Source of the DNA: Symsagittifera roscoffensis | Lineage: Eukaryota > Xenacoelomorpha > Acoela > Convolutidae | DNA length: 64,000 bases | Direction: 5' to 3' | NCBI RefSeq assembly: GCF_963678635.1 | Contig: NC_087066.1 | Location: forward strand, 1,829,745 to 1,893,744 | Part shown: in pieces, positions 21,001 to 30,300 of the stretch | Layout: every line of letters begins with the position of its first letter | Position numbering within the stretch: the stretch's first letter is position 1 | Made by a program: the position numbers and the translations under genes | The notes under the pieces: generated by a model | What the model saw: the letters and a program-made list of their open reading frames with translations, nothing else | The model's database searches: none | What the model was told of the DNA's origin: nothing

Positions 21001-24000
21001 TATGTCGAGCAGTTTCCTCGGTTCGTAGCTACTCTTGTAGGCTGCTGTTTTCCATCGCGCCAGAACCATGGGAGCCGTCTCTCTCAAGTCTTTTTCCGAG
21101 ACCGCGTCAGCTGAAGGACTGCCCATTCCCTCCACGTCTCTCTTCCTCTTGCGAGACCTCACGTCTTTGCTTGGGGGCGTCATTGGTATCATCACTGATT
21201 CAACTTCCTTTTCTCCAGCCAACTCTTGCCTCCCCCCTGCTCGAGCCTTAAGGATATTAGTACTTTTAATCATATTACTAGTTCCTACCTTATCCCCCCT
21301 TGTACACTTAATTATTTTATTGTCAGTTTTCTGTTTCGGAGTAGAGCTGTCTTTACATTTGTCTTCTCTGGTCTTTCTTGACTTTCTCAACTCGACCATT
21401 TTGTTCAGTAGTTCCACTCTAGCTTTCTCTTCTAAACCCGTCCCCACCAGGACAGGCTCACCAAACTTCACCACCGTGTCCCACAGTTCTTCTTTGAAAT
21501 TATCCAACGTGGTGTCTTCATCCACTTCTCGATTGAATTCGCTCAAGAACTTTTGCCAAGCATCTCCATCCAGAGTGCCCAGGAAGGCGTCTCTGCTTCC
21601 CTCGAAGGTATTCTTCTCCCTCCTCTCCGTACTCAAGAAGATCATTCCCATGTTGGGATTCTCGCTTGTCAACGACATTTCCGGGTACTTGCGAGGGGAC
21701 GAGGTCAAAGGTGGCGTGGGAGTATCTGCCCAGTTTTCTTCACTCAGGTCTTTCAACAATTCCTGCGCTGTGAATTCCACTTCCGTTGGCTTTTGCTCCG
21801 GTGTGTTTCCCACTTCCATATCCTCTCCTGCCTCACTGAGGGTTTCATCCATGCTTTCGTCTCCTGACTCTGCTTCCCTTCTCTCAAAGATCCTCTTGAA
21901 TCGATCTGCCACGGTGCCACTCTTTTTATCCCCAGGGATGTCTACTGGAAGGGGTGATGGTGTCGCTGAACTCGTCGCCTCACCTTTTGTCAGTGCCACG
22001 TACAATGGACCTGCTGCATCTAACTTCTTTCCTTCTCTATTACGCTCCATCAGCTCAAGTCCGTAAGGTGCCCGGTACTTCCTTGTGGCAAATAGCATCG
22101 CGTCTGCTTTCAGTGCTACATGCCCTTCTTCCACTATCATCCTGCCATCGTCCCATACCGGCCGCTGGTTCTCTAGGCCTGCCCGCTTAAGTACTCTCAA
22201 GGTATCTTGCACGTCGAATTTAGGGGGCATCGACCCTCTGATCTTCTTGGCTTGAGTCGTCCATGAGTTTATCTTCACATCGCTAGTATGGAAATAAATT
22301 GCTGCAGTATAGCCGATGAAGAGCGGATCCCAGCCGTCAGTAAACTCCTTCTGCCGTTCTTCAGTCGTGGTTCTCGCGTAGGAGGATGGGACAACCAGGG
22401 AACTGTTCATCCCTAGGGTCATTCTCCTCACTATGGGGAACTCGGGAATGCTCGTCGGTAGGGCTTCTCTCTCCAATATCGCTTCCAGCTCCTTTTTCAC
22501 CAACTCGAAACTTTTTGTCCATGCAGGGATTCTCAAGATTTCTTGTCCATTGGCTGCCAAGGGATTCAAGTTCCAAAACTTGGGGTAAGTTTCGATGGGG
22601 CCCTCGCGCTTGCCTCCCATCCGGCACTGCATTTGTCCTCGGAAACTGTACACGATCAACTCTGGATCCTTTACCTTTCCGAAGAGCACCGTGTTGCTCA
22701 TTTGTGCCCTCAGCACCTCTTGCTGGCACCAGTTCAGTGTCGTTCCATCCAGTACGCTTATGAGGCTCACGTGGGTCACGGAGTATCGATAAGCTGTCAC
22801 CAAGGGATCTGGAAATGCAAACGTGACAGCCGGTCCATATATACAAGTCACGACCTCCCCCAGCCCCCGGATAATCCCCATGGGATCCGATCTCATGGCT
22901 AGGCATAGATCCGTTAATAGGGGCATGCCTCCATTCACTTTCCTCCACTCCTCTCTGGTCTTCGGGCTCTTTTCTTCGCCAGTCAGGTGCCTGTTCTGCA
23001 TCAGTAGATACTGCACGAGCAGCGTCCTTAGCCCGGCTGCACACTTGTACGAGTAGGTCTCAATACTCGAGTGTGTTCTTCCCATCGCCAGGGGCTCCCC
23101 ATACCTCATCAATCGGTGAAATGACGCCAGTTCACCGTGGGTCAGGAGTACTAACGTCAAGTATCCATCTATTCTGAGGGTGTCCACACCACGACTGAAC
23201 ATGTATGCGGGGCCCATATTATACAAGTATCTTGGGTAGACCAGGTACAGCGCCAGCAACAGGCTGATCGGCATATTCAACATCTCCTGTATAAACGCAT
23301 CAAAGATCGTCTCCTTCGCACTGTACACCTCAGTCAGGAACTCTCTTCCCCAACAAGGACTCAAGAACTCGAGAATCTCATGATCCCTCCTCGTCTTCAG
23401 CTCACCCCACGCGTGTTCTCTCCAAAATCCTCCAATCGTGACCTCATTGGCTGCCGTGACGAACCTGCCAACCGTCATCCCCTTTTCCTCAGCTTTTCCC
23501 AGTTGCTCCTCGAGAAACTCCCAGATCTGCTTCACCAGAGGCGGCGCATCCTCTCTTGTTTTCCTCGTGGCATTTTCCAACCTTGGGCTTAAGAAGGGCC
23601 ATCTGCCTCCCTCTTGCGCCAACCGATTCCCCATCGACTCCAGTTGTTTTTCCGATGTGGCCACGTTCTGCCTTTCGTTGTTTGGCCCTCTAGATCTGCT
23701 GGTCGAGCTCGTAATCGTCAACTCCATGTCCCGAAACCACAGACTAGCCGTCAGGTGAATTATCACTGGGTGATCATCCCTAAGGATCGGGCTGAGCTTA
23801 AGTTGCCTGGCAAAGTTAGATATTTCCAGTAGGAGGACCTCGTCCAATACGATGAGGATATCAGCCAACTCGTGAAAGCCTCTCAATGCATGGGAGACGT
23901 CCGCCCACGCTGCCGCGAGTTCTGACTTGCACAGCCTCAAGTTCGTCGGTTCCAATTCTCGGTTGGGAGCTGCCATCAGGACACGCCACCCATTCCCCTC

Positions 24001-26877
24001 TGCGATCAAGATCAAGATCGCGTACACGAATTGCAGAGCCAGCGGCATGCTCGAGTACCCGGGGGATGTTGTGAACGCCACTTTTGTCTTGGCGCCGAAT
24101 CTTGAGGCAACATTCTCCTGTACTTCATTAATCGCCGCGAATAAGGTCTGGATGGCCTCCCAGATCCTCTTTGGCGTAGGTTCACCACCCTTGAGCTGCT
24201 CAAGAAATCCCGTTGCGTGCAGATGATCGTTCATCCCCGCAAACAGCAGTAACTCAGGTTCGCAGGGCATTTCTGACTTTATTGCCACTACCAGGGTCAA
24301 CATCTGGTTCAGTTCCGCACCCGGCAAGGTGTATATCAGGGTTTCTGGCCAAAACAACTTGGGAGACGTACCTTCGAAATCTGATCCTGCCACGATCACC
24401 ACCCTTGCTGCAGCTGGGTCTGCTCTGTCGTAGACCGCTAAGGTTTCGGCCAGTTGCGCCTGCCCACAGGGTTTCCCATATCGGGGGTCATTGGCCAATT
24501 TTGCGCCTTCATATTCGGCGTCTGGTAACTCCATCTCTCTTGGGTTCATCAGTTTGTCGACCACTCTCAACTGTGCTGGAGTGGCCACTCTAATTCTGGC
24601 AATGCTGGTCCGGTGCTTGGGAGGCTCCACCACCAGTCCCGGGCTCCCCAAGGACTTGAGAGGTCTGTAATTAATTGGTCCCATCATTGACCTAGTGGGA
24701 ATTCCACTCAGGTCTGCTGTCTCTGTCAACTTCGCTCTCGAGAAACGCGTTTCATGAGCCTTCAACCAGTCCACGCACTTGTGCCTCCCCAAGTCTTCAT
24801 GTGAGACCTGCTCAAGACCCAAAGCCCTCGCTAGCTCCTGTCTACACTCTAGGTCTTCCAGATCCAGTTCCTTGACCTTCTCCTCATACTTCTGTCTGCT
24901 GGTCTCCAGTGGCTTCTCTGACCTCTTTTTCTCCGCAACCACCACTGAGGACATTACCGACCCCTGGGGAGTTGCTGATGTCACTTCGTCAGCTTCCATG
25001 GGCGTGGTGCTCGGCAACTTGGCCCGGCTATTCCTCTCACTATCTCTAGAATCGGCCCTCTCGCCCAAGCGACTCGACAAAGATCTCGGGTTGAAGAAGG
25101 GTGGGTTTGGGGGTGGCCCGAACGTGACCTGTGCTGTTTCCAGCAAATCCGTCTCTAGCGCGCATATATGCTTTTGAAAGACGTCGTTCAACCATTCCAC
25201 CCCTCTGGGCCTGTCAAAGTGAATGCCATCCGCAGATGCATTGTCAGGGAAAGAGGTTAATTCCATTTGCTCAGCCACGTCCAGTAGCCTAAGGGGAAGG
25301 ACACTCCTCTGATGAATCTTCCTGATTGTTTCGTTCAGGCTGCGCACCTTCGTATTCATCTCTACCGCATGTTGATCCGCTCCCATGTTGTAGGGAACAG
25401 TACACACCGTGAGAATGGACGGGTCCATTTGGATCCGTATCTCCTCGAGAATGCAGCTCATCTTTTCATGCAGCCTTGTCACCTTCCTCGCTTCCCCCCT
25501 TGACACATCATTCGTCCCGACCATCAGGGTGACTGTGTACACGCTCACCATCCCTAGCATCTCAAGAGTCGCTAACATCTGCGGCGTTGCGGCTCCGGCG
25601 AAGCTCAAGATTCCCGTTTGCCAATGGGATTGGATCCGGGTCAGCACCCGCAGCAAGCTGTCTCCAATGATCAAGTGAACCGAGCCTTCAGGCACTCGAG
25701 GATACGTGAAGTACTCCACCCAAGTCGCATCGTGGAAGCAATCTCTTCTCTCTCTCTGCGCCGGATTCCAGTCTATACGATTGTGCTTGCGATATCTCCC
25801 ATCCGTATTCTTCTTGTAGCTCGAGATCATCACACTCCTGACAGGCTGTTCCCCCCAAGTCGAGGGTAAATCCACTCTTACCGGACTCTCGCGATTCCTG
25901 AGCTGTAACCTCTCCTGCAACTCTTTCAGCCGTGACGAGCCGCCACTACTACCTGGGGTCGAACTCGGTGTGTATCCAGGCAGCGCGACGTCCATCAATG
26001 GTCGTATTACTTGAGTCTCCATTCCACGCAGGGAGGACGTTGATTCGGGTGGTATCCATACCTCCAGCCCCTCATTCATATGTTCTTGCGCCGCACGATT
26101 GAGGTTGAATCGTCCCTTTGACCTAGGAGCTTCGTCCACCTCCATGCGTGACTCTGGCCTTGAGACAGTCACTACCCGCTCTTTGGGCCTAGCCCCTTTT
26201 TGCATATCGAGCTCGCGCTGTTGTTGTTGGATCCTCTCAAGTTTTGCTTGGTCTCTCTCGAGAGCCTGCTTCAGCTGCTCACAATTCGCGGCATTCTCCC
26301 GCACCCTTTCTGCCTGCAGCCGTTCCGCCTTCATTATGTCCAATTCTCTCCGCGCTTGATCCCTCTCGAGCACCGCTTGATCCCGCTCGAGGTTCGCCTT
26401 ATTCTTCTCCCGCTGGGTTCTCTCGAGTTCTTTTTTCATGGCACTGACGTCCGGATAAGCCTCCCCCGTCTGCTGTGCCCGTGACATCGACGGTACTTTA
26501 CTCGTACTCTGGCTCGCGGGCCTGACTGATGGTCTGGCCGGCAGTGGGAATTCCCCCGCGCCATACTCTGTGTTGTTGTTTAGACCAGGGTTCCTCGCCA
26601 AATCGAACCCCCTTATCGCTCCATCCACGTTCCAGGACAGCCATCTGGTCTGTGCTTGATCGGACACCCCTTCAGTGGTGTAGCCTACCATCAAGACCGC
26701 CTCCGTCGCAGACTCTCGACACTCGCCCTCATCCTCCAATTGTAGGATGGCGTTCAGCATCACTGCCATTCTCTCGTTCACTTGAGTGTAATCCAGATCT
26801 CTCAGCCGTCTGTACAGTTCGTCAAGTGTGGGCTTTTTCAGAGCCGATGGCATGGACTTCCAGTATCGATCGGCCAT
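18034..26877 (-). CDS. Element A ORF2: 2947-residue protein with tandem SGNH-hydrolase-like domains
   Basis: A single uninterrupted frame. Residues about 145-230 form a charged coiled coil. Residues about 398-572 are an SGNH/GDSL hydrolase domain: GDSL with Ser407, an oxyanion-type Gly428, GTND 454-457, and DGIH with Asp550 and His553, so the triad is complete. Residues about 822-1045 look like a second, diverged SGNH domain: VAGSD near 829, AGMNDH 880-885 and DDH near 1034. Residues about 1640-1920 are acidic and low-complexity, ending in the NLS-like SRKRKRD. A conserved Cys/His cluster (C-x4-C-x4-H-x-C-x4-C) is near 2418-2437. No signal peptide or membrane span is evident, so it is not an obvious envelope. 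Broken homologues lie at 42756-51722 and 58860-64000. Expression probably needs splicing or a separate transcript, because ORF1 ends 474 bases upstream. SGNH enzymes are esterases or lipases; the substrate here is unknown and most of the protein matches nothing I recognise. Confidence 0.8.
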   Translation of the reverse strand: MADRYWKSMPSALKKPTLDELYRRLRDLDYTQVNERMAVMLNAILQLEDEGECRESATEAVLMVGYTTEGVSDQAQTRWLSWNVDGAIRGFDLARNPGLNNNTEYGAGEFPLPARPSVRPASQSTSKVPSMSRAQQTGEAYPDVSAMKKELERTQREKNKANLERDQAVLERDQARRELDIMKAERLQAERVRENAANCEQLKQALERDQAKLERIQQQQRELDMQKGARPKERVVTVSRPESRMEVDEAPRSKGRFNLNRAAQEHMNEGLEVWIPPESTSSLRGMETQVIRPLMDVALPGYTPSSTPGSSGGSSRLKELQERLQLRNRESPVRVDLPSTWGEQPVRSVMISSYKKNTDGRYRKHNRIDWNPAQRERRDCFHDATWVEYFTYPRVPEGSVHLIIGDSLLRVLTRIQSHWQTGILSFAGAATPQMLATLEMLGMVSVYTVTLMVGTNDVSRGEARKVTRLHEKMSCILEEIRIQMDPSILTVCTVPYNMGADQHAVEMNTKVRSLNETIRKIHQRSVLPLRLLDVAEQMELTSFPDNASADGIHFDRPRGVEWLNDVFQKHICALETDLLETAQVTFGPPPNPPFFNPRSLSSRLGERADSRDSERNSRAKLPSTTPMEADEVTSATPQGSVMSSVVVAEKKRSEKPLETSRQKYEEKVKELDLEDLECRQELARALGLEQVSHEDLGRHKCVDWLKAHETRFSRAKLTETADLSGIPTRSMMGPINYRPLKSLGSPGLVVEPPKHRTSIARIRVATPAQLRVVDKLMNPREMELPDAEYEGAKLANDPRYGKPCGQAQLAETLAVYDRADPAAARVVIVAGSDFEGTSPKLFWPETLIYTLPGAELNQMLTLVVAIKSEMPCEPELLLFAGMNDHLHATGFLEQLKGGEPTPKRIWEAIQTLFAAINEVQENVASRFGAKTKVAFTTSPGYSSMPLALQFVYAILILIAEGNGWRVLMAAPNRELEPTNLRLCKSELAAAWADVSHALRGFHELADILIVLDEVLLLEISNFARQLKLSPILRDDHPVIIHLTASLWFRDMELTITSSTSRSRGPNNERQNVATSEKQLESMGNRLAQEGGRWPFLSPRLENATRKTREDAPPLVKQIWEFLEEQLGKAEEKGMTVGRFVTAANEVTIGGFWREHAWGELKTRRDHEILEFLSPCWGREFLTEVYSAKETIFDAFIQEMLNMPISLLLALYLVYPRYLYNMGPAYMFSRGVDTLRIDGYLTLVLLTHGELASFHRLMRYGEPLAMGRTHSSIETYSYKCAAGLRTLLVQYLLMQNRHLTGEEKSPKTREEWRKVNGGMPLLTDLCLAMRSDPMGIIRGLGEVVTCIYGPAVTFAFPDPLVTAYRYSVTHVSLISVLDGTTLNWCQQEVLRAQMSNTVLFGKVKDPELIVYSFRGQMQCRMGGKREGPIETYPKFWNLNPLAANGQEILRIPAWTKSFELVKKELEAILEREALPTSIPEFPIVRRMTLGMNSSLVVPSSYARTTTEERQKEFTDGWDPLFIGYTAAIYFHTSDVKINSWTTQAKKIRGSMPPKFDVQDTLRVLKRAGLENQRPVWDDGRMIVEEGHVALKADAMLFATRKYRAPYGLELMERNREGKKLDAAGPLYVALTKGEATSSATPSPLPVDIPGDKKSGTVADRFKRIFERREAESGDESMDETLSEAGEDMEVGNTPEQKPTEVEFTAQELLKDLSEENWADTPTPPLTSSPRKYPEMSLTSENPNMGMIFLSTERREKNTFEGSRDAFLGTLDGDAWQKFLSEFNREVDEDTTLDNFKEELWDTVVKFGEPVLVGTGLEEKARVELLNKMVELRKSRKTREDKCKDSSTPKQKTDNKIIKCTRGDKVGTSNMIKSTNILKARAGGRQELAGEKEVESVMIPMTPPSKDVRSRKRKRDVEGMGSPSADAVSEKDLRETAPMVLARWKTAAYKSSYEPRKLLDIEKEMENPTSSVTEEDFKPQRIKMKRGSTSGQTWEVDVGKEWVSSEHQAVGKQVTSDPLEKSKTRNTSRPWWIALETLKEMEGCLKKLNSGVARKRYSWATQQKAEVNKIELANQLKRSWQNLLKDHFEEAMRTSSSAPPLMANPFIRTAGQLMFAWSLLGIELETLTSYDKLKLGGKNLEIYRMLMQHVAKDNSGLSLARRKDATCFLRWTMSMMTDSTILACHQKAVASKTLERRVSTVILNVYQSTGIEREDGSRQSLENHRKLDEIRRFYNKKFEEEHDVHRNLASSGEYLKLNRKGEYQYVSGVMGMAYNPFLDLEAGGANRNYEVAELLKFWTEKIVEIDVVERERPSLGLVLEGMPGVISVPRSSKRVELKMGDGSGVLITNLGVVWKLLRPSWCPHPHASMIEEVTERVRLAPTEDEDLAILSIVHKLILPQVKESSEVTSGTEPVRRMEPGSCLDSTCSNGEHICDGRLCVRIQSFQKEDLTTWFEDITEREKSEVQIVAECYARTTVNLATALGFFSRMCSLQSLERLESEHHLVTALSVESWPGVLQVNQKHIKSWKIGLEAEMGFPMSEAYGLPLNAKSLVGSVLANLCGSHYPLHMAMVEVSSQRVMIDKAFSVPKCVRLARMSHHSHKLLRKIRGAVPKEQRDDLSEIWGEELLGLESENTSDHGKQNVVGKPAVGASSSEEVDVVHEKMMELEPLLEASGERNLRSIDLTHGDCPCHCLAQTVWYPDRANLCLIWDVEEIKSLGLPEYRQKVTILVVSAMLALRWIEENIAKYRESRAPTAESIYAIDYSRRLELFETACKLFAIPVQVRHIWSRLRFFPWFRATLTSWLYAVTKDHMRKHQKEYRQFQAEIGPDAFKRPLLTHRNAITAGWKRVGRISRDSSRARETILEEDLARNVSLSLHNSFCLNRESKVKGLPSQLKRLQEQREWMRAYEQLKAWEEIVISSDDEEALLEQITVPRTPVSGTSKAKNMR

Positions 26878-26911
26878 TTCTGTGACTTCGATTGACTCTT
26901 TGAGTATTAGT

Positions 26912-27004
26912 ACTTGAGTTTTACCTGAGCAACTTGAGTTTTACCTGAGCAACTTGAGTTTTACCTGAGCAACTTGAGTTTTACCTGAGCAACTTGAGTT
27001 TTCT
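26912..27004 (-). repeat. 20-bp tandem repeat between ORF1 and ORF2
   Basis: 4.6 copies of acttgagttttacctgagca, in perfect register, starting 35 bases upstream (in transcript sense) of the ORF2 ATG. The rest of the spacer, 27005-27351, shows no feature. It could be a translation-control, splicing or recombination element. Element B lacks it at the equivalent place. Confidence 0.8.
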
Positions 27005-27351
27005 TGAGATGTCGTTCTCTTCTTTTGATTAAATACAGATGAGTAGTCAATTTGAGATCAACAAATCAATCTGAAAATAACACCCGATATTTAGACCGAC
27101 GAGCTGTGTTCCTAACCAGAAAGCCCCATTACTTTTATGATTAAAAACCCTCCCCTTTTCACCCTACTAAAATGATTCAATTTGAATTTTCTAAAAAACA
27201 TGCAGACACATTTTATGTTTTAGCACCATCATTCATTTAAAATGATAATTGTCATGCCAATCACCCATGAGATCCCTTACCTGTTTCGTACCCCAATACC
27301 TAGCTCAAGATTCTTCCCTCACACCCGACTCGACGCTCCCGTGTACCTGAC

Positions 27352-30300
27352 TCAGGCGATGCTCAAGTAGTACTTCTTGTGAAGATGCACCACTATCTCC
27401 GTTTCTGCAAAGACCACATGAAGAATGGCGTACAATTCCCTCGAGCTCAGTTTGCCCCTGTTTGGGTCGTACACCGGCACCGAGACCTCCAATATTCCTC
27501 TTTCAATCATGAAGTCGCGTAGTCTTGTCAGAGCCAATATCACGTGTTCGGGATCAATTGTGTTCCTGTCGTTGACTCTCGTTACTAGGAAGCAGAGGTA
27601 TTTGCCCGGGACTTGTGCCACTGACGGTGGAAGCGCCGCCATGCCTCCCAATCCTGGCCTCTGTCTGAACAGAAACTCTACGTTCTGGTATTCTCTTTTG
27701 AAGTCAGCCTCCAATCTTGATTTGAAACTCATGTCCGCCGTGATGCAGATCGCGCTGGTCCTGTTTGACAGGATGAAGTCGCTATCCGTTATCATGATGT
27801 TCTCTGAGTATTCATTGGGTATTTCGAATTTCGTTTTGAAATTCCTTCCTATGGTAGGCTCTGGTTCTTCTTCCTCCAGTTCCAATCCGCTTGTTTCCCT
27901 CACTTCCTTGAGCTTCTTTATCATCGAATTTTCGGTGTGGGTAAGTCCTACCCCCACTCCCCGGACAAAAATATTTATCGACGTCCCCGTCGATGTAGTC
28001 GGGTCTGAATTGTCTTTAGGGATGTCCAGTGGCCTGTCTGTTGCTGTCCATCCGAAAAGAGGCTCCGCTGTCTTCATGTACTTTGCTGCTGATACATCGA
28101 CTTGCTGCATGCTTTGTCCTTCGTGACCCTCGTCTTTGACATCACGCATCCACTCTAGAATCCTCAAGTTCGTATTCTCCCTCCTTTCTATTTCACCCTG
28201 CTCGAGATCCGTCTCCACTTCTGGCGTCGAGTAATCATCCTGCGGATAATGTCCACCATCTTCAATGACCTGCCATTCCTCTCCAGCTTCCAGTTCGCCT
28301 ACGCCTAGTAGTTCCTCGCTTAACTTTTCTGGCTGTATCTTATCGATCAAGAAGTCATCCCCGTACCTATTGTACCTCATGCCTGTGCGTTTACGATTGC
28401 CCGTCCTGGTTTCCGGTGGTGTTGGTCGATCCGGTTCCATCCACTTCGGTACCTCGTTTTGCTCTGGGTCGTTCCAGTCTTCTTCTACAAATGAACCTGC
28501 ATCCGACTCCACTTCTATCTTTTCGTTGTCGTCCAAACTCAAGTTCTCATTACCATCATTTTTCTCTCTGGTGCCTTTCTCATTCACTTCGCACGCTGGT
28601 TCCACCACCAGGTAGTCAAGACCCTCCATGTCTTTCGGCAGGCACCAATCCTCCGGGGACGGAACGTGAGGTTTCAGATTTTCGTAATGTGCTGCTCGCC
28701 CTGTACTCAAGCGATAGAACCTTCCTTGTTGATGTACTTCCGTAATCATGAACGGTCCTCTCCATTTCTTGAGTAGTTTCTTTGTTCCCTTGGGCGGTAT
28801 GACGTTTTGAAAGACCCACACGTATTGGCCCACTTCGTATGGCTTTGCTCTCAGTATCTTTTCGTCATATTTCTTGCGTTGCCTCGTTTGCGCTTGTGCC
28901 GTGTTTCTCCGACATAGCTCGTTCAGCTCTTGTTGTCTTTTGATCGCTTCCTTCACGTATGCTTGAGGCGACGTCCTCTTCCCCTCGTACTCCGGATAGA
29001 AGAATGTCAGAGGCATTGCCCTTTCCCTGCCCGTCAACATCATGAAAGGGCTGATACCCGTTGTAGAGTGCTGGGTACTATTGTAGGCTCCTACTACCTG
29101 TGGCAGGTATTTGTCCCAGTCCGTCATGTACCTTGAGCAGTACACCCTGAGCATGTTGACTAGTGTCCTGTTCTGTCTTTCTACCAACCCATTGGTCTGT
29201 GGATGATAGGTCGTCGAGTGTGCTTGAGCAATGTGTGACCTCTTCATCAATTCTTTTGTTAAGTCCCCCACAAAAGCCTTGCCGTTGTCTGACTGGAAAG
29301 TCATTGGGCAACCATACCGCGATATCCAATGCGTTATCAGGTGATCACATGTTTCCTCTGCTGAGGCTGTCTGGCACGGAACTGCTTCCGCCAACTTGGT
29401 GAAGTGATCTATTATAACTAGTATTTGGTTATAACCCGATTCCGTCATGCAGATTTTCTGATGGTCTATCTGCACCACTTCATTGAATTCCGAACTCTCG
29501 ACAGACTTGAGGGGAAACTTCATCTTCCTTGGGTCTTTTACTTGAAGGCATGCTAGGCAGGCATTCACCCATCTCTCGCAAGCTTTTCTCATTCCCGGCC
29601 AGTCAAACCTGTGAAGTATCCTTTGTTGTACTTTATCTATCCCCTGATGGCCCATTTGGTCGTGTGATCTGAAGAGCACTTCCGTTTGGTACAGTTGTGG
29701 TAGTATGATGAGGTTGTGTTTGTGTAATATCTTTTCCTCATCTCTTCTCTTGCACGCTACCACCCCTTCCGCTGTGTGGTAAAGTAAGTCTCTCTTTTCT
29801 TTGTAGAACTGGCTCAAGATCTTGTAGCTGTCTTCCTCAAGTTCCCCCTTCTCCTTGACTCCAGAATGGATCCATTTGGAGAGGTTACTTGTCATTTTGT
29901 CATTCTTCTGGGCCCTTATTAGGTCAGACAGTCTATATCTCGCCTTAACGTGCTCCTTTAACGCCATGATCTGTCCATTCATCTCACCAGGATTGTGGAT
30001 GTCATCGCTCAGTTTCACACATATTATCCTTTTCATGATCTTCATGTCGTCCTCTGGTACCAGATTCGTTCTGACGTTTGAGTTGCACGATAGTTCCCTA
30101 AGAGGCTTTCTTGAAACTGCTATTTTCTCGAGCTCTGTTCCACCTCGTACCTCTTGCATTTCCAGATTGTACGTTCCTGAAGATGGATCTGTTTGTAATT
30201 CCCTGTCGTGCTGTCTCATCTTTTCTTCCGCCAGTATCATGCATAGACTGTCTTGATCCTCACTGCTCTCGTCCGAGTCTTCATCCCATTCTTTACGCTC

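Noticed and set aside
21068-22066. Plus-strand 332-codon frame antisense to ORF2, and many similar antisense frames across 18-36 kb and 42-56 kb
   Set aside because: They mirror the codon structure of the long minus-strand frames and show no domains; the homologues in B and C do not keep them.
18034-26877. ORF2 as a retroviral-type envelope protein
   Set aside because: The position after pol suggested it, but there is no signal peptide, no furin-like site with fusion peptide and no membrane anchor; SGNH motifs explain part of it better.
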